64,000 nt of DNA, taken from positions 51,965,218-52,029,217 of the forward strand of contig NC_063448.1 of the NCBI RefSeq assembly GCF_020379485.1. Direction: 5' to 3'. The notes below the pieces were generated by a model. It was not told the DNA's origin, ran no database searches, and saw only the letters and a program-made list of their open reading frames with translations. Each line of letters starts with the position of its first letter. Positions within the stretch are counted from its first letter, which is position 1. Position numbers and translations under genes: made by a program. Positions 34,101 to 46,165 of the stretch are shown piece by piece. The stretch comes from Brassica napus (taxonomy: Eukaryota; Streptophyta; Magnoliopsida; Brassicales; Brassicaceae).

Positions 34101-35111
34101 TTCAAGGATACACAAGACTTTGTCTCAAAGTGTGATTCTTGCCAAAGAAGAGGAAACATCACAAAGAGGAATGAGATGCCTCAGAATCCAATCCTTGAAG
34201 TTGAAGTGTTTGATGTGTGGGGTATTGACTTCATGGGACCATTTCCATCATCTTTTGGAAACAAATACATCCTTGTGGCTGTCGATTATGTCTCCAAATG
34301 GGTGGAAGCTATTGCAAGCCCCACCAATGATGCTAGAGTTGTAACCAAGATGTTCAAGAGTAACATTTTTCCAAGGTTTGGAGTCCCAAGAGTTGTGATC
34401 AGTGACGGAGGTTCTCACTTCATTAACAAACTGCTTGAGGGACTTCTCAAGAAGAATGGTGTGAAGCACAAGGTGGCAACCCCTTATCACCCCCAAACAA
34501 GTGGTCAAGTTGAGATTTCTAACAGGGAGATCAAGTCTATCTTGGAGAAGATTGTGGGGATCACAAGGAAGGACTGGTCCAATAAGCTCGATGATGCACT
34601 TTGGGCTTATAGGACAGCGTACAAGACACCACTGGGCACCACACCTTTCAACCTAGTGTATGGGAAAGCTTGCCATCTGCAAGTGGAGCTTGAGTACAAG
34701 GCACTATGGGTAATAAAGGTGCTGAACTTTGACATCAAGAGTGCCAAGGAGAAAAGGATTTTTCAGCTACATGAGCTTGATGAGATAAGAATGGATGCTT
34801 TTGAGAACTCAAAGATCTACAAGGAGAAGACTAAAGCTTTCCATGACAAGAATATCCTGAAGAGAGAGTTTAAGGAAGGAGATCAAGTTCTTCTCTACAA
34901 CTCTAGGCTGAAGCTATTTCCAAGAAAGCTTAAGTCAAGGTGGTCAGGTCCTTTCAAAGTCAAAGAGGTTAGGCCATATGGAGCAATAGTTTTGTGGAGT
35001 ACTGACGGAAGAGACTTCACAGTCAATGGGCAAAGGGTTAAGCTCTACATGGCTACTGCACCAGAGGAAGATGGAGTTTCAACTCCACTGTCTGACCCTA
35101 CCCCGGCCTAA
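31153..35111 (+). pseudogene. Gypsy pol (protease-RT-RNase H-integrase), frameshifted
   Basis: The protease active site is CDLGASVSLMP (near 31,530). RT follows with CIDYRKLN, YRRMPFGLCNAPATFQ and catalytic VFMDD (near 32,900). A one-base loss near 33065 moves reading to the frame of 33000-35111, with RNase H ([19 protein letters not shown]), integrase zinc finger ([17 protein letters not shown]) and core D-D-E residues ([26 protein letters not shown]). It ends at 35111. Products act in the virus-like particle and nucleus; the element cannot make them as a single chain in its present form. Confidence 0.92.
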
Positions 35112-35211
35112 TCCAAAAGAGGCAAAGTCAAGCTAGAGACTTAAAACAAGCTCACTTGGGAGGAAGTCCCATGCGTATCCTTGTATATATTGCATTGGTA
35201 TTTTCATTTTC

Positions 35212-35213
<2 letters not shown>

Positions 35214-35253
<40 letters not shown>
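35214..35253. repeat. Poly(A) tract
   Basis: About 40 consecutive A between the pol stop and the GC-rich repeat. It may mark the site of an older retroposed addition inside the element. Confidence 0.85.
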
Positions 35254-35255
<2 letters not shown>

Positions 35256-35261
35256 CGTGCG

Positions 35262-35660
35262 TGGGAGCGACCTCTCAGAGCGACACTTCGAAGTCGCTCC
35301 AGCTGGGAGCGACGTTACGGGAGCGACAGCTCGAGGTCGCTCGGCTTAAAGACGTTTTGTGCTCCAAAAAGGCTCTCGGAGCGACCTCTCAGAGCGAGCA
35401 CATGAAGTCGCTCCAGCTCCAGAGCGAGGTTCGAGAGCGACACTCCAGAGTCGCTCGCGTTTTCGTCGTCACGGAGCTCAAAAACTGGCTCGGAGCGACC
35501 TCTCAGAGCGAGCACATGAAGTCGTTCCAGCTCCAGAGCGAGGTTTGAGAGCGACACTCCAGAGTCGCTCGCGTTTTCGTCGAATCACGACGTGAGAGAA
35601 GGACTCGGGAGCGACCTCTCGCAGTGACACCCTCACGTCGCTCCCGAGTCGGTCCAGGTA
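35262..35660. repeat. GC-rich GGAGCGAC minisatellite, internal copy
   Basis: The same GGAGCGACCTCTC..GTCGCTCC words as in the LTRs occur here in a different arrangement, with a ~125-bp unit (around 35381 and 35490) ending GTCGCTCGCGTTTTCGTCG. Open frames on both strands are repeat artefacts. Confidence 0.85.
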
Positions 35661-36340
35661 AGTTTTCTGACTCTAAACCCCGGTTTACTTCAAGTAAACC
35701 GACCCTAACCACCCTAGACCGAACCGGACGACCCTAAGCCTACCCCCAGCCCCCGCGAATCCATCTCTATCACTCTCCCCTCATCTCACAAACTCTCAAA
35801 CTCTCTCACACCAAAAATCCCAAAACTTTCTCAATTCTCACCCAAATTGACTAGTTCTTGTTTCTAATCCAAGCTTTCGCCCCTGTAGCCTATTCCTCAC
35901 CACCCATTCACCATTTCTTTTCATCCAAAGCAAGGTATTGAGTTTTAAAATTTAAATTCGTAGGTCCATGAACCCTAGGATTTAAAAATCGAAATTTGGT
36001 CATTTTCTTGCTAGATTGTGGTGAAATAGACTAGGGAAAGCTTATCTATCAAGTTGGGTTGTCGAATAAACGGTGAAATTGAGTTTAATTTGCACTTTGG
36101 CAAAATTAGGGTTCATGGATTTGGGGGTTTTCGAATTTGACCTTACTTGGGTGTATCTGTGAGTGAACTAGATGCGTTAAGGTGTAACAAGAGTGAAAAT
36201 CGTTGCATTGCGTTGAACTTGAGTTTAAATTGATAATTCATTTGTTAAGTTCACTTTTGCAAATTCTCATTTGCAAAATCTTGCCCTTCTTTACTTCCAT
36301 CTACTTATCCCTTTTCAAGTTTTTAATTTTTCAGGTGAAA
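35661..36340 (+). other. Pyrimidine-rich leader with splice-like signals upstream of the Athila ORF
   Basis: CAGGTAAGTT at about 35656 and AAGGTATTGAG near 35935 look like donors; TTTTTCAG ending at 36334 looks like an acceptor six bases before the ORF ATG. The region 35740-35900 is C/T-rich like a plant 5'UTR. This suggests the downstream ORF is made from a spliced subgenomic RNA; that is inference. Confidence 0.45.
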
Positions 36341-38227
36341 ATGGTTAAGAAGACAAAGGGAAAGTTGGAAGCTGAGAGACAGGAAGCTGAAAGACAAGAG
36401 TTTGCACTAAGAGGAAAAACTTTGCCCTGCGAGCCAACTGACTCAGGGACGCAGAAGACTGTTCGACAGCAGACTTTGGCTGCAAGAAAATCGAAAGAAC
36501 AGGAGAAGAGGGCAGGGAAGAGTGTAGCAGTTCCCATCCATGAGGAAAGTGAAACTGAGAGTGCTGATGAGCAGGCACCTACGAAGAAAGCCAAGCTGTC
36601 CAAAGGCAAAGGGGTTGCGGTTGATCGAGATAGGGCGAAAACTCCGTCTGTGGAGGAGCTGTATGATCATTTGAAGAATGAGGTCACTTGGACTCCAACC
36701 AGGTTCGCCGACGTTGATCTGCTGAAAAAGTTGGGTCTTGACTCTGACATTGAAGAGATGCTAGGACATTTGAAGATGCCAAAACTCCTCACCATGGCAT
36801 ATCCTTTCTACAAGGATGTCACTTGTCAGTTCTTATCTTCTCTTGCGGTCACTTACCACGACACCGAGCATGTGAGGCAAGGGTGGGGCAAAATCAGTTT
36901 CAAGGTCAATGGACGAGCATACACCATGAACTTCAAGGACATTGGGAGAGTCATGGGGTTCCAAGACCTAGAAGACCACTCCCTACCCAAGTGTGAGAAC
37001 CTTCCCACGGAGCTTTGGAAGTTGATCACTGGAAACAAACACACTACCGGGGCTGACAAGAATTCACACATCCGACACCCCTCCGTACGTTACCTCCACA
37101 GGATGCTAGTCCATGCATTCTACCCACGGAAGCAAGCTGGTACGGTTACTGAGGAGGACATGCGACTGCTCTGTCCGGCTATCCGTCCCTACGCCCAACC
37201 TGGAGTTTTACCCCTTCCCAGCACCGACATCTATGCTACCTTCGGGATGGTCAGTTTCTTTGTGGGTCGTCTCCAGCACTACAGAGACTGGGCGTGGTCC
37301 ACCACTGACTCGCGCCCAAAGATGGGGATAGGTGGAATGATCACACCACTGCTCCAATTTCTGAATGTTTCCTTGGGAAAGGACGCAGTGGGACCGAAGT
37401 TCATTGATAGCACCTACTTGAGGATTGCTACCTATTTTAGTGGGATGTATGGGGAGGACTACGTCTACCACTACTATTTGCAGGGCAAGCCAGTCGAAGT
37501 GGTTCTTCCAAACCGGAACCTGACGAGTTTAGAGATACCTGGAGCTATTAGCTTCAACATATCCCAGGAGTACTTTCTTGGAGAACATGGGCCTCTCGAT
37601 CCAGTTAATGCTGCTCCATCAAGGAGAAGAAGTGTTCATACGCGACATGACTCGCCTGTTTCAGACCCCTCTGAGCATATCTATGGACCTCCGCGCTACT
37701 ACTTCAAGCCACATGACAGAGTTCTTCCCCCTGGAGCTCTTCGTGATGCTCATGACCACATTAGTCGCCTTCAGAGGTGGAACAAGGCTCAGGACAGAAC
37801 GATAGAAAAGCTGAAGGATAAGTGCAAGGCGCTAAGCAAGACGGTAAAGAAGCAGGCAAAGACTTCAGCCAAATTCATGAAGAAAGTAGCTGATGTCTTA
37901 ACCAGGGGGGGGATAGCTGGATGTAGCTCAGCAGACTTCGCTTTCGTGAACACCTCGAACCCCCAGCCTCCACCTCCGCCTGATGCTCTTGGCTTCCCCC
38001 TCACTGCTGCGCAGCTTCAGCGTAAGAGGAGAAACCCACCCACTCAACCTTCCGCTTCCGGTAACAAGTCCCCATCCCTCGCTTCTTCTGATAGTAAGGA
38101 CGAGATTGACGAGGTTGAGAGCCAGCCATGGTATGGAGGCTCCGGTTCAGCATCCGGTGGTTACTATACCACCTTCCCGCCTGACGACGACGATGCTGGG
38201 GCATCAGCCCCCACCTACTATCCATAG
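36341..38227 (+). CDS. Athila ORF-1-family protein in the env-like position
   Basis: Intact 628-codon frame from ATG 36341; the frame is open 46 codons further up but this ATG follows an acceptor-like TTTTTCAG. The N-terminal ~110 residues are charged with KR-rich patches (nuclear-localisation-like). The central region (RFADVDLLKKLGL, YHDTEHVRQGWGKISF, NFKDIGRVMGF) matches what I know of the Arabidopsis retrotransposon ORF-1 (ATHILA) family. A coiled-coil-like stretch (around RWNKAQDRTIEKLKDKCK) and a Pro/Ser/Asp-rich acidic tail follow. I see no convincing signal peptide or transmembrane segment, so it is not an obvious envelope protein. Function unknown. It is the only long intact frame of the element. 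Confidence 0.85.
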   Translation: MVKKTKGKLEAERQEAERQEFALRGKTLPCEPTDSGTQKTVRQQTLAARKSKEQEKRAGKSVAVPIHEESETESADEQAPTKKAKLSKGKGVAVDRDRAKTPSVEELYDHLKNEVTWTPTRFADVDLLKKLGLDSDIEEMLGHLKMPKLLTMAYPFYKDVTCQFLSSLAVTYHDTEHVRQGWGKISFKVNGRAYTMNFKDIGRVMGFQDLEDHSLPKCENLPTELWKLITGNKHTTGADKNSHIRHPSVRYLHRMLVHAFYPRKQAGTVTEEDMRLLCPAIRPYAQPGVLPLPSTDIYATFGMVSFFVGRLQHYRDWAWSTTDSRPKMGIGGMITPLLQFLNVSLGKDAVGPKFIDSTYLRIATYFSGMYGEDYVYHYYLQGKPVEVVLPNRNLTSLEIPGAISFNISQEYFLGEHGPLDPVNAAPSRRRSVHTRHDSPVSDPSEHIYGPPRYYFKPHDRVLPPGALRDAHDHISRLQRWNKAQDRTIEKLKDKCKALSKTVKKQAKTSAKFMKKVADVLTRGGIAGCSSADFAFVNTSNPQPPPPPDALGFPLTAAQLQRKRRNPPTQPSASGNKSPSLASSDSKDEIDEVESQPWYGGSGSASGGYYTTFPPDDDDAGASAPTYYP

Positions 38228-39729
38228 GAGGTACTTCTTTCTCTCCCTTGTATATACTATTCCCTTTTTGCATATTAGTTTTCATTTCGGTATCTCTCTC
38301 TTTACTTGACAACACAGAGACTGTGTAACTCAAGTTTGGGGGAGGTACCAAGCATTTGATCATGTTTGCTTCGATGTTGTTTCATCAGTCATGCATTGCA
38401 CACCTATTTACATATAAAAAAACAAAAAAAAAAAAAAAATTCATTTAGTTTGCATCATTTTGCATTTCTAGGAGAGTCTAGGGCATATAGGTTGCATTCA
38501 CTTGCACTGGGAGCAATGATTTTAAATGCCTTATAAAGAACACTACGTTTCACCTGAAAAGCTATGCACCTCTCGAAAAGACTTGTATGTTTCGTGCCTT
38601 GAAAACTCTTCTTGAAACTTGTTGATTGCTGAAACCTACTCTTTGAAGCCAACTACAACCCTATTTGAACTAAACGAACTTAATGCTTCTTGCTTAGGGT
38701 CCCTTGTGTACTGAGTCATGGCTATACACACTTGAGTTGTCACATCTTTTATGCCAATCTTTTGACAAACTCTAGTGGTAGACCACTCCCAAAAACCTTT
38801 CCCTCCTTTTAAACTTTCATTGTTTGATGAGTGAGGCCTTCTTAGGAAAGTCTTACATTTGCATAATGTTGAGAGTATCGGGAACGACAATGCTTGATCT
38901 TCATTTTTGCTAGATTAGGCACATCATTGTCTAGCCATAGATGGGGGTGAGTGTTGTAAAGTTTGATTTGGGAGTTTGAGAAAATGGAAAGAAAAGAGTG
39001 AACTCTTGTGCTTAATTGGCTAGTCTTCATGGGATAAGTAGAGAAACTTCTAGCTCAGTTTATGAAAAGTCTTGGCCCCCGAAAAAAAAAAAAAAAAAAA
39101 AAAAATTAGAAAGAAAGGGGGCTAGCAAAACTGTTTAGAGCTAAGTTTTGTTTTGAAGTTGAGAAAAATCCTTATGAGATTTCAAAGAAAAGAGTTTTGT
39201 TGTGCAAGGTGTTCTTGAGATCTTTTGGTGAGAGATGTGAGTTGGGCTTGACATTTGGGAAAAATTGTGTAATTGTACGTTTGGGAAAATGGTAGAACAA
39301 TGGAGATTGAGCATTGTATGCATGAGTTGGTCCCTTTCTTAGATATATTATGTGCAATGTCAAGGCTACTTGTTTCGAGAGTAAACCACCGTAAAGATTT
39401 TATGTTTCGAACCTTTTGAATCACTTGAATAAAAGCCTTCCCTTACCCAAATGACTTGGACCGACTGACCATTTGCAAGAATTCACTAGATGTTTTGTGC
39501 TTAATGAATGTGAGAGTTGGTTGATTTGAATATGTGGATGCTTGATGATGAGTGTAGGGACAAAAGGAGTTGAGATAGGCCTAGAGAAGCTAGAGTGTAA
39601 TAAGAGAGTGTGCTAATCGTGTTTGCTAGTTGTGTTTCTTTTGGCTATGAGCTCCCACCTTCAAACCTCTCTCCCTATGAGTTCTAGAAAGTTCACTTGT
39701 GGACAAGTAAAGAACAAGTTTGGGGGAGT
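38228..39729 (+). other. Gypsy 3' noncoding region and polypurine tract
   Basis: No coding potential; A-runs at about 38419-38439 and 39079-39105. The polypurine tract TGGGGGAG ends at 39728, immediately before the LTR. Another GGGGGAGG word occurs at 38338. Confidence 0.75.
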
Positions 39730-41305
39730 TGATATCTTGCATATTTCTAATGTTTTATCCATTCACCCATGTGCATTTTGATCATATAGATTAGGATTTA
39801 GCCATGTTTAGGTTGCATTTTGCATGCATGAGTCCTTATCAGGTATTGGAGTGCCACATGGAGTTCTTGGAGACATTTGGGTGCAATTGGAGTCCCAAAG
39901 AAGTGTTTAAAGTGATTATTGGGCGAGCACCTTACCGGAGCGACCAGTCCGGAGCGATTCCGTCAAGTCACTCTGATCTCCCTATCAGAGCGACCTTACC
40001 AGAGCGACAGGGAAGAGTCGCTCGCATTTTGATCACCCGGAGACGCGAGAACGAGTCCGGAGCGACCTCTCGCAGCGACACAGCGAGGTCGCTCCGAAGC
40101 ACGGAGCGACTACTCGGAGCGACAAGCGGAGGTCGCTCGCGTTTTGATCACTCGGAAACGCGAGAACGAGTCCGGAGCGACCTCTCGCAGCGACACAGCG
40201 AGGTCGCTCCCGAAGCACGGAGCGACTACTCGGAGCGACGAGCGGAGGTCGCTCGCGTTTGCATCACTCGGAAACGCGAGAACGAGTCCGGAGCGACCTC
40301 TCGCAGCGACACAGCGAGGTCGCTCCCGAAGCACGGAGCGACGAGCGGAGGTCGCTCCGCGTCTTGTTTCTGCTCGAACTTATGATTTCTCAAGGGCCTT
40401 TTGGTCATTTCATGATGCACGTTTTTATTTTCTAAACCTATGTTTTAATACTCTGTAAGCCACCAGAAGGGGATCCATCTTTGTTCTTAGGAAAAACCAC
40501 CAAAAACATTTGGAAAGTCATCTCTTGAATCAATTGATCAGTTTTGTTATTGAAATTCTGTGTTCTTATATCTATTTTCTTTGTGTTTCTCTACATGATT
40601 AATCTGAAATCCAACATGGGTTGAAGAGGAATCATGGAGATTAGTGAGTAATCCCCCTTTGAATTCATGGGTTAGGGAGATTAAGGGTGATTAGGTTAGA
40701 GCTAAGATGTTTTAGTGTAGATCATTCATATTTCCTTGCTAGCAGAGTGAACCTAATGCATCTTCTGAGTTGGCCACTCAGTTGTTGATCCTTAGGCATT
40801 TCTCACCCGAAAGGTGTTCGAGGAAATGCCCGAGACAACTCTTCCTAGCTTTTAGCATACTTTGCCAAAGACATTTGTTGTTAGAGGTGCTAAGATAGCC
40901 ATTGGACTTGCTAGTTATGATTACTTTCATATTATTCAACCAAAGACATTTGATGCTTGGATTGTATTAGTAAATGAACATTCATCTAGACATAGAGTTT
41001 GTTTAGGATTGTGTCTAAGCTTAAGGTTGATAGTTTGATTGATCGTTTGCCATCCTTAGTTCGAAACTTGATCACCCGAGGTCTAATCCCTATACCCATG
41101 AATTCTCTTTTCCCATAGTTAAGAAAGTATCATTTAGTTATTCCTTTTAGTTATTTGTAGTTTAAAAACCCTTTTTAAAACCATTGGTTGCACTTAGATT
41201 AAGTGATTACTTGCATTCTCGGTGCTTTCTCATCTCTCAGAACTGGTTCGACAATCATTTATACTACAACATTTGTCTTAGGAGCCTTGAAAACTCCTAA
41301 CATCA
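39730..41305 (+). repeat. Gypsy 3' LTR (1,576 bp)
   Basis: Nearly identical to 27767-29354. It lacks 13 bp in the last minisatellite unit (near 40340) and has one extra C near 41170, which accounts for the 12-bp length difference. Confidence 0.93.
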
Positions 41306-44300
41306 TACTAAAGGTCAAAGAGGTTTGAAACTTTTGTTGTCTCCATTTCTCCAGAGAAAATTGATTTTATAATGGTTAGTCCACTAATTTATGGAGTATA
41401 TGAAGTTTTACTAAATTAATTTATAAAAACAATTGAACGATGTTCATTTACCATGAAATAAAGTTTAGGATACATTAATACAAATTTAAAATATGGCTAG
41501 AAAATTTAAAACAACACTAAAGATTATAGACTTTAGTATATAAGTATATAAAGTATTTATCAAAAACTCAATATTTTCGTAAAGGTGTTAACACATAAAT
41601 TATAAAAAATATTCAAAAAATACGACAATATTGTTTTAATGCATAGTTGCATCATGCACTAACATATGATGATGTTCAAAGAGATTTGGAGCCTTTGTTG
41701 TCTCCGTTTTTCAAGAAAATAGTGATTTTATAGTGGTTATTTCATCGATTTAAGGAGTATTATGAAGTTTTACTAAATTAATTGATGAAAAAATTATAAC
41801 GATTCCCATATACCATGAAAGAAAGGTTAAAATACATTAATTCAAATGTGGAATGTGGTTAGAAATTTTAAAATAGCACTAAAGATTATAGGCTTCAGTA
41901 TATAAAATATTTACAAAAAACTCAATATTTTCGTAGGGGTTGTTTGTTAACACATAGATTTTGAGAAAATTTCAAAAAATATGACAATATTGTTTTAATG
42001 CATAGTTGCATCCTGCACTAACATATGATGATGTTCAAAGAGGTTTGGAGCCTTTGTTGTCTCTATTTTTCAAGAGAATGGCTATTTAATTGTGGTTATT
42101 CCACCGATTTATGGAGTATTGTGAAGTTTTACTAAATTAATTGATAAAAAATTAAAAAGATTTCCATGCATCACAAAAGATAGTTTAACATACATTAATA
42201 CAAATGTAGAATGTGGTTAAATTTTTTAAAACAACACTAAAAAGTATATGTTTCAGTATATAGTGCATTTAACGTAAACTCAATATATTTGTAGCAATTT
42301 ATACATAGATTTGAGGAAAAATTCAAAAAATATGAAAATATTTTTTAATGGATAATTGCATTCTGCACTAACATATGATGATGTATAAAGAGGCTTGGAA
42401 CATTTGTTGTCTCTATTTTTCAAGAGAATATCGATTTTATAGTGGTTATTCTACTGATTTAGATAGTCTTATGAAGTTTTTCTAATTAATAGATAAAATA
42501 ATTTACAATGATTCTCATATACCATGAAAGAGAGTTTAACATACATTAATACAAATTTAGAATGTCATTAGAAAATTTAGAACAACAATAAAAAATATAA
42601 GCTTCAGTATATAGAGCGTTTAACGTAAAACTCAATATTTTTGTAGGGGTTAACACATAGATTTTGAGAAAAGTTCAAAAAATATGACAATATTGCTTTA
42701 ATACATAGCTGCCTCATGTACTAATATATGATGATGGTCAAAGACGTTTGGAACCTTTGTTGTCTCCATTCTTCTAGAGAATAACGATATTATAATAAAT
42801 AGTCCATTAATTTAGGGAGTGTATGAAGTTTTACTAAATTAATTTATAAAACAATTGAACGATGCTCATTTACCATGAAAGAGAGTTTAGCATACATTAA
42901 TACAAATGTAAAATATGGTTAGAATTTTAAAACAACACTAAATATTATAGGCTTCAGTATATAAAGTATTTACCAAAAACTCAATATTTTCGTAAGGGTT
43001 AACACATAGATTTTGAGAAAATTTCAAAAAATACGACAATATTGTTTTAATGCATAGTTGCATCCTGCACTAACATATGATGATGTTCAAAGAGGTTTGG
43101 AGCATTTGTTGTCTCCGTTTCTCCAGAAAATAGTGATTTTGTAACGGTTACTTCATCGATTTAGAGAGTATTATGAAGTATTACTAAATTAATTGATAAA
43201 AAATTATAACGATTCTCATGTACCATCAAAAAGAGCTTAAAATATATTAATATAAATGTGGAATGTGGTGAGAAATTTTAAAACAACAATAAAGATTATA
43301 GGCATCAATATATAAAACATTTACCAAAAACTCAATATTTTTGTAGGGGTTAACACATAGATTTTGAGAAATTTTCGAAAAAATACGAAAATATTATTTT
43401 AATGCACAGTTACATCTTGCACTAACATATGATGATGTTCAAAGAGGTTTGGAGCCTTTGATGTCTATGTTTTTCAAGAAAATCGTGATTTTATAGTGGT
43501 TATTCCATCGATTTAGGGAGTATTATGAAGTTTTACTAAATTAATTGATAAAAAAATTATAACGATTCCCATATACCATGAAAAAGAGCTTAAATACATT
43601 AATACAAATGTAGAATGTGGTTAGAAATTTTAAAGCAATACTAAAGATTATAGGCTTCAGTATATAAAACATTTACCAAAAACTCAATATTTTCATAGAG
43701 GTTAACACATAGATTTTTAGAAAATTTCAAAAAATATGACAACATTGTTTTAATGCATAGTTGCATCGTGAACTGTCATATGATGATGTTCAAAGAGGCT
43801 TGAAGCTTTTTTGTCTTTATTTTTCAAGTGAATAGCGATTTAACATTGGTTATTCCATCGATTTAGGGAGTATTATGAATTTTACTAAATTAATTGATAA
43901 AAAATATAACAATTTCCATATACCATTAAAGAACGTTTAACATACATTAATACAAATTTAGAATGTCGTTAAAAAATTTAGAACAACAATAAAAATATAT
44001 GCTTTTGAATATAGAGTGTTTAACGTAAAACTCAATATTTTCGTAAGGGTTAGTTAACACATAGATTTTGAGAAAAAATCAAAAAATATAAATATTGCTT
44101 TAATACATAGTTGCCTCCTGTAATAATATATGATGATGTCAAAGAGGTTTGGAACACTACTTGTCTCCGTTTATTTAGATAATAGCGATTTTATACTGGT
44201 TAGTCCACTAATTTAGGGAGTATATGAAGTTTTACTAAATTAATTTATAAAAACAATTGAATGTTGCTCATTTAGCATGAAAGAGAGTTTAACATACAGT

Positions 44301-44625
44301 AATAATACAAATGTAGAATATTGTGAGAAATTTCAAAACAACACTAAAGATTATAGACTTCAGTATATCAAGTATTTACCGAAAACTCAAAATTTTCGTA
44401 GGGGTGTTAACACATAGATTTTGAGAAAAATTAAAAAAATATAATAATATTTCTTTAATGCATAATTGTCTCTTGTACTAATATATGATGATATTCAAAG
44501 AGGTTTGGAACTTTTTTGTCTCCATTTCTCTAGAGAATAACGATTTTATAACGGTTAGTCCACTAATTTAGTTAGTATATGAAGTTTTACTAAATTAATT
44601 TATAAAAACAATTAAACAATGATCA
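41306..44625. repeat. ~350-bp satellite array (middle block)
   Basis: The same satellite resumes right of the Gypsy element. Unit order reads about A-B-C-D-A-B-B'-C'-A'-A', so the four-unit pattern is kept at first and then breaks down. Short overlapping frames are absent; noncoding. Confidence 0.88.
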
Positions 44626-46123
44626 TCTATATTATTAAAAGAGAAGTACCCATTTATAAATACCCCAATGATCATCTATATTATTAAAAGAGAAGTATCC
44701 ATTTAAAAATACCCCTAAATTTTTTAACTTATTTACACTTCCATGCCACTGAGAACTAAATTAAACTACCTATTTTAATGCTTGTCTTTTCCGGTTAAAT
44801 TAATGAGTTTTCTTTAATCAAATTTAAATTTAATGTCATTAAATGAACCTACCTATTTTAATGCTTGTCTTTTCCAGTTAAATTAATGAGTTTTCCTTAA
44901 TGAAATTTAAACTTAATGTCATTAAATGAACCTAAAAATACATCATATTTAACGTAGCTTATTACGGACGAGTACGGCCCAATAATGAACTTGAATTTTA
45001 TTTTTACGAAAACGTGAATCACTTGACTTATGTAATATTTAAAATATATCAACTACAATATAAAAAATGCATATAACCTACCTATACTTTAGTTTGAAAT
45101 GATCATGCTCAAGTTTTATATAGTCAACTTACATCATGCATCGATAGATGTACAATAGTCAAACCACCTATAGTTTTCGTTTTCTTTATAGGATGTATCA
45201 ACCAACCAATCATCCCACTGATTTTCTAAGCTTTATAAAAAATCAAATCAATAAATACAAACTCAAAATCCAATATCTTCTACTAATCAAAACATAATAT
45301 CTTCAAATTCGTATCTTTAATGTACCTATTAAATATAGAAACTGTAACCATAATTACACTAATTATAAGAATAGATTTGATTCCAATCAATTGATCTATT
45401 ACTTCGGTATTTGATTTGCTTGCAGAAGAGGAAACAAGATATTTAAAATTTATAAGAATATAAAGATATAGAGATTCCAACCAATTGTCTATATTTGCGT
45501 ATGATTTTCGCATAATAAGCTTCAAATTGAACATTGAAAAAGATAGAGAGATTTTTTTTTAATCTTTTACCGACACAGAACTTAAACAAAACGAATAGTT
45601 AAATGTAATTTTTTTTGTTACACTTCCCGGAAAAAAACGGTTGCAACATGGGCTTTCATAATATGGCCTTTTAACATATTAATGTTATCGACATTTAATA
45701 ATTATCTTGACGAAAAACAAAGACTATAAATAATTTATTATTAACAAAAGTATGAAATTATTTACAATTTGATGACTAATTCATCATCCTTTTTTATATG
45801 TTAAATTTTTCATAGAAGTTTAAAAATCATTTTATTTTCTTTAAACATGTATAACTAATTTATAATCTTTTATGCCATACTAAGTCATGATATAATATTT
45901 CTTCATATTTTACATTAATAACCATTGTTTTTATATATCGTTTACAATTCTCTAATTACGTCTATTTGTTCAATTTTGTATATGATATCGAATATTCATC
46001 ATAAATAAATGGTTTAAGATGCCAAAAAAATTATTTACTTGGTGAATATAATACATCAAATATTACAAATACATCACTTAGTTAAATAAATAACCATAAA
46101 CCGAAAATTTATACCCGCGCATT
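44626..46123 (+). mobile_element. Helitron-like element with duplicated 5' end and truncated 3' end
   Basis: TCTATATTATTAAAAGAGAA follows an A at 44625 and is repeated 49 bp later (44675). It is the typical 5' end of Brassicaceae Helitrons. The right side ends AATTTATACCCGCGC, the start of a Helitron terminal hairpin, but satellite resumes at once (TTACCATGAAAGAG), so the 3' tip is missing. The flanks join to a continuous satellite unit. Interior AT-rich, noncoding. Confidence 0.65.
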
Positions 46124-46165
46124 ACCATGAAAGAGAGTGTAGCATACATTAATACAAATGTAGAA
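46124..46165. repeat. Satellite fragment between two Helitrons
   Basis: TTACCATGAAAGAG to ACAAATGTAGAA matches the ~350-bp satellite and continues the unit interrupted at 44625. Confidence 0.8.

Larger units (their letters stand above)
27767..41305 (+). mobile_element. Athila-like Gypsy LTR retrotransposon, 13.5 kb, young
   Basis: Order is 5' LTR, primer binding site, gag, pol in Gypsy order (protease, RT, RNase H, integrase), a GC-rich minisatellite, a long downstream ORF of the Athila ORF-1 type, noncoding tail, polypurine tract and 3' LTR. The LTRs differ by about eight substitutions plus a 13-bp and a 1-bp indel over ~1,580 bp (counted by eye), so insertion is recent. gag-pol nevertheless has three single-base frameshifts. 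It is inserted in the ~350-bp satellite, but its two flanks do not give a target-site duplication. Confidence 0.95.
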
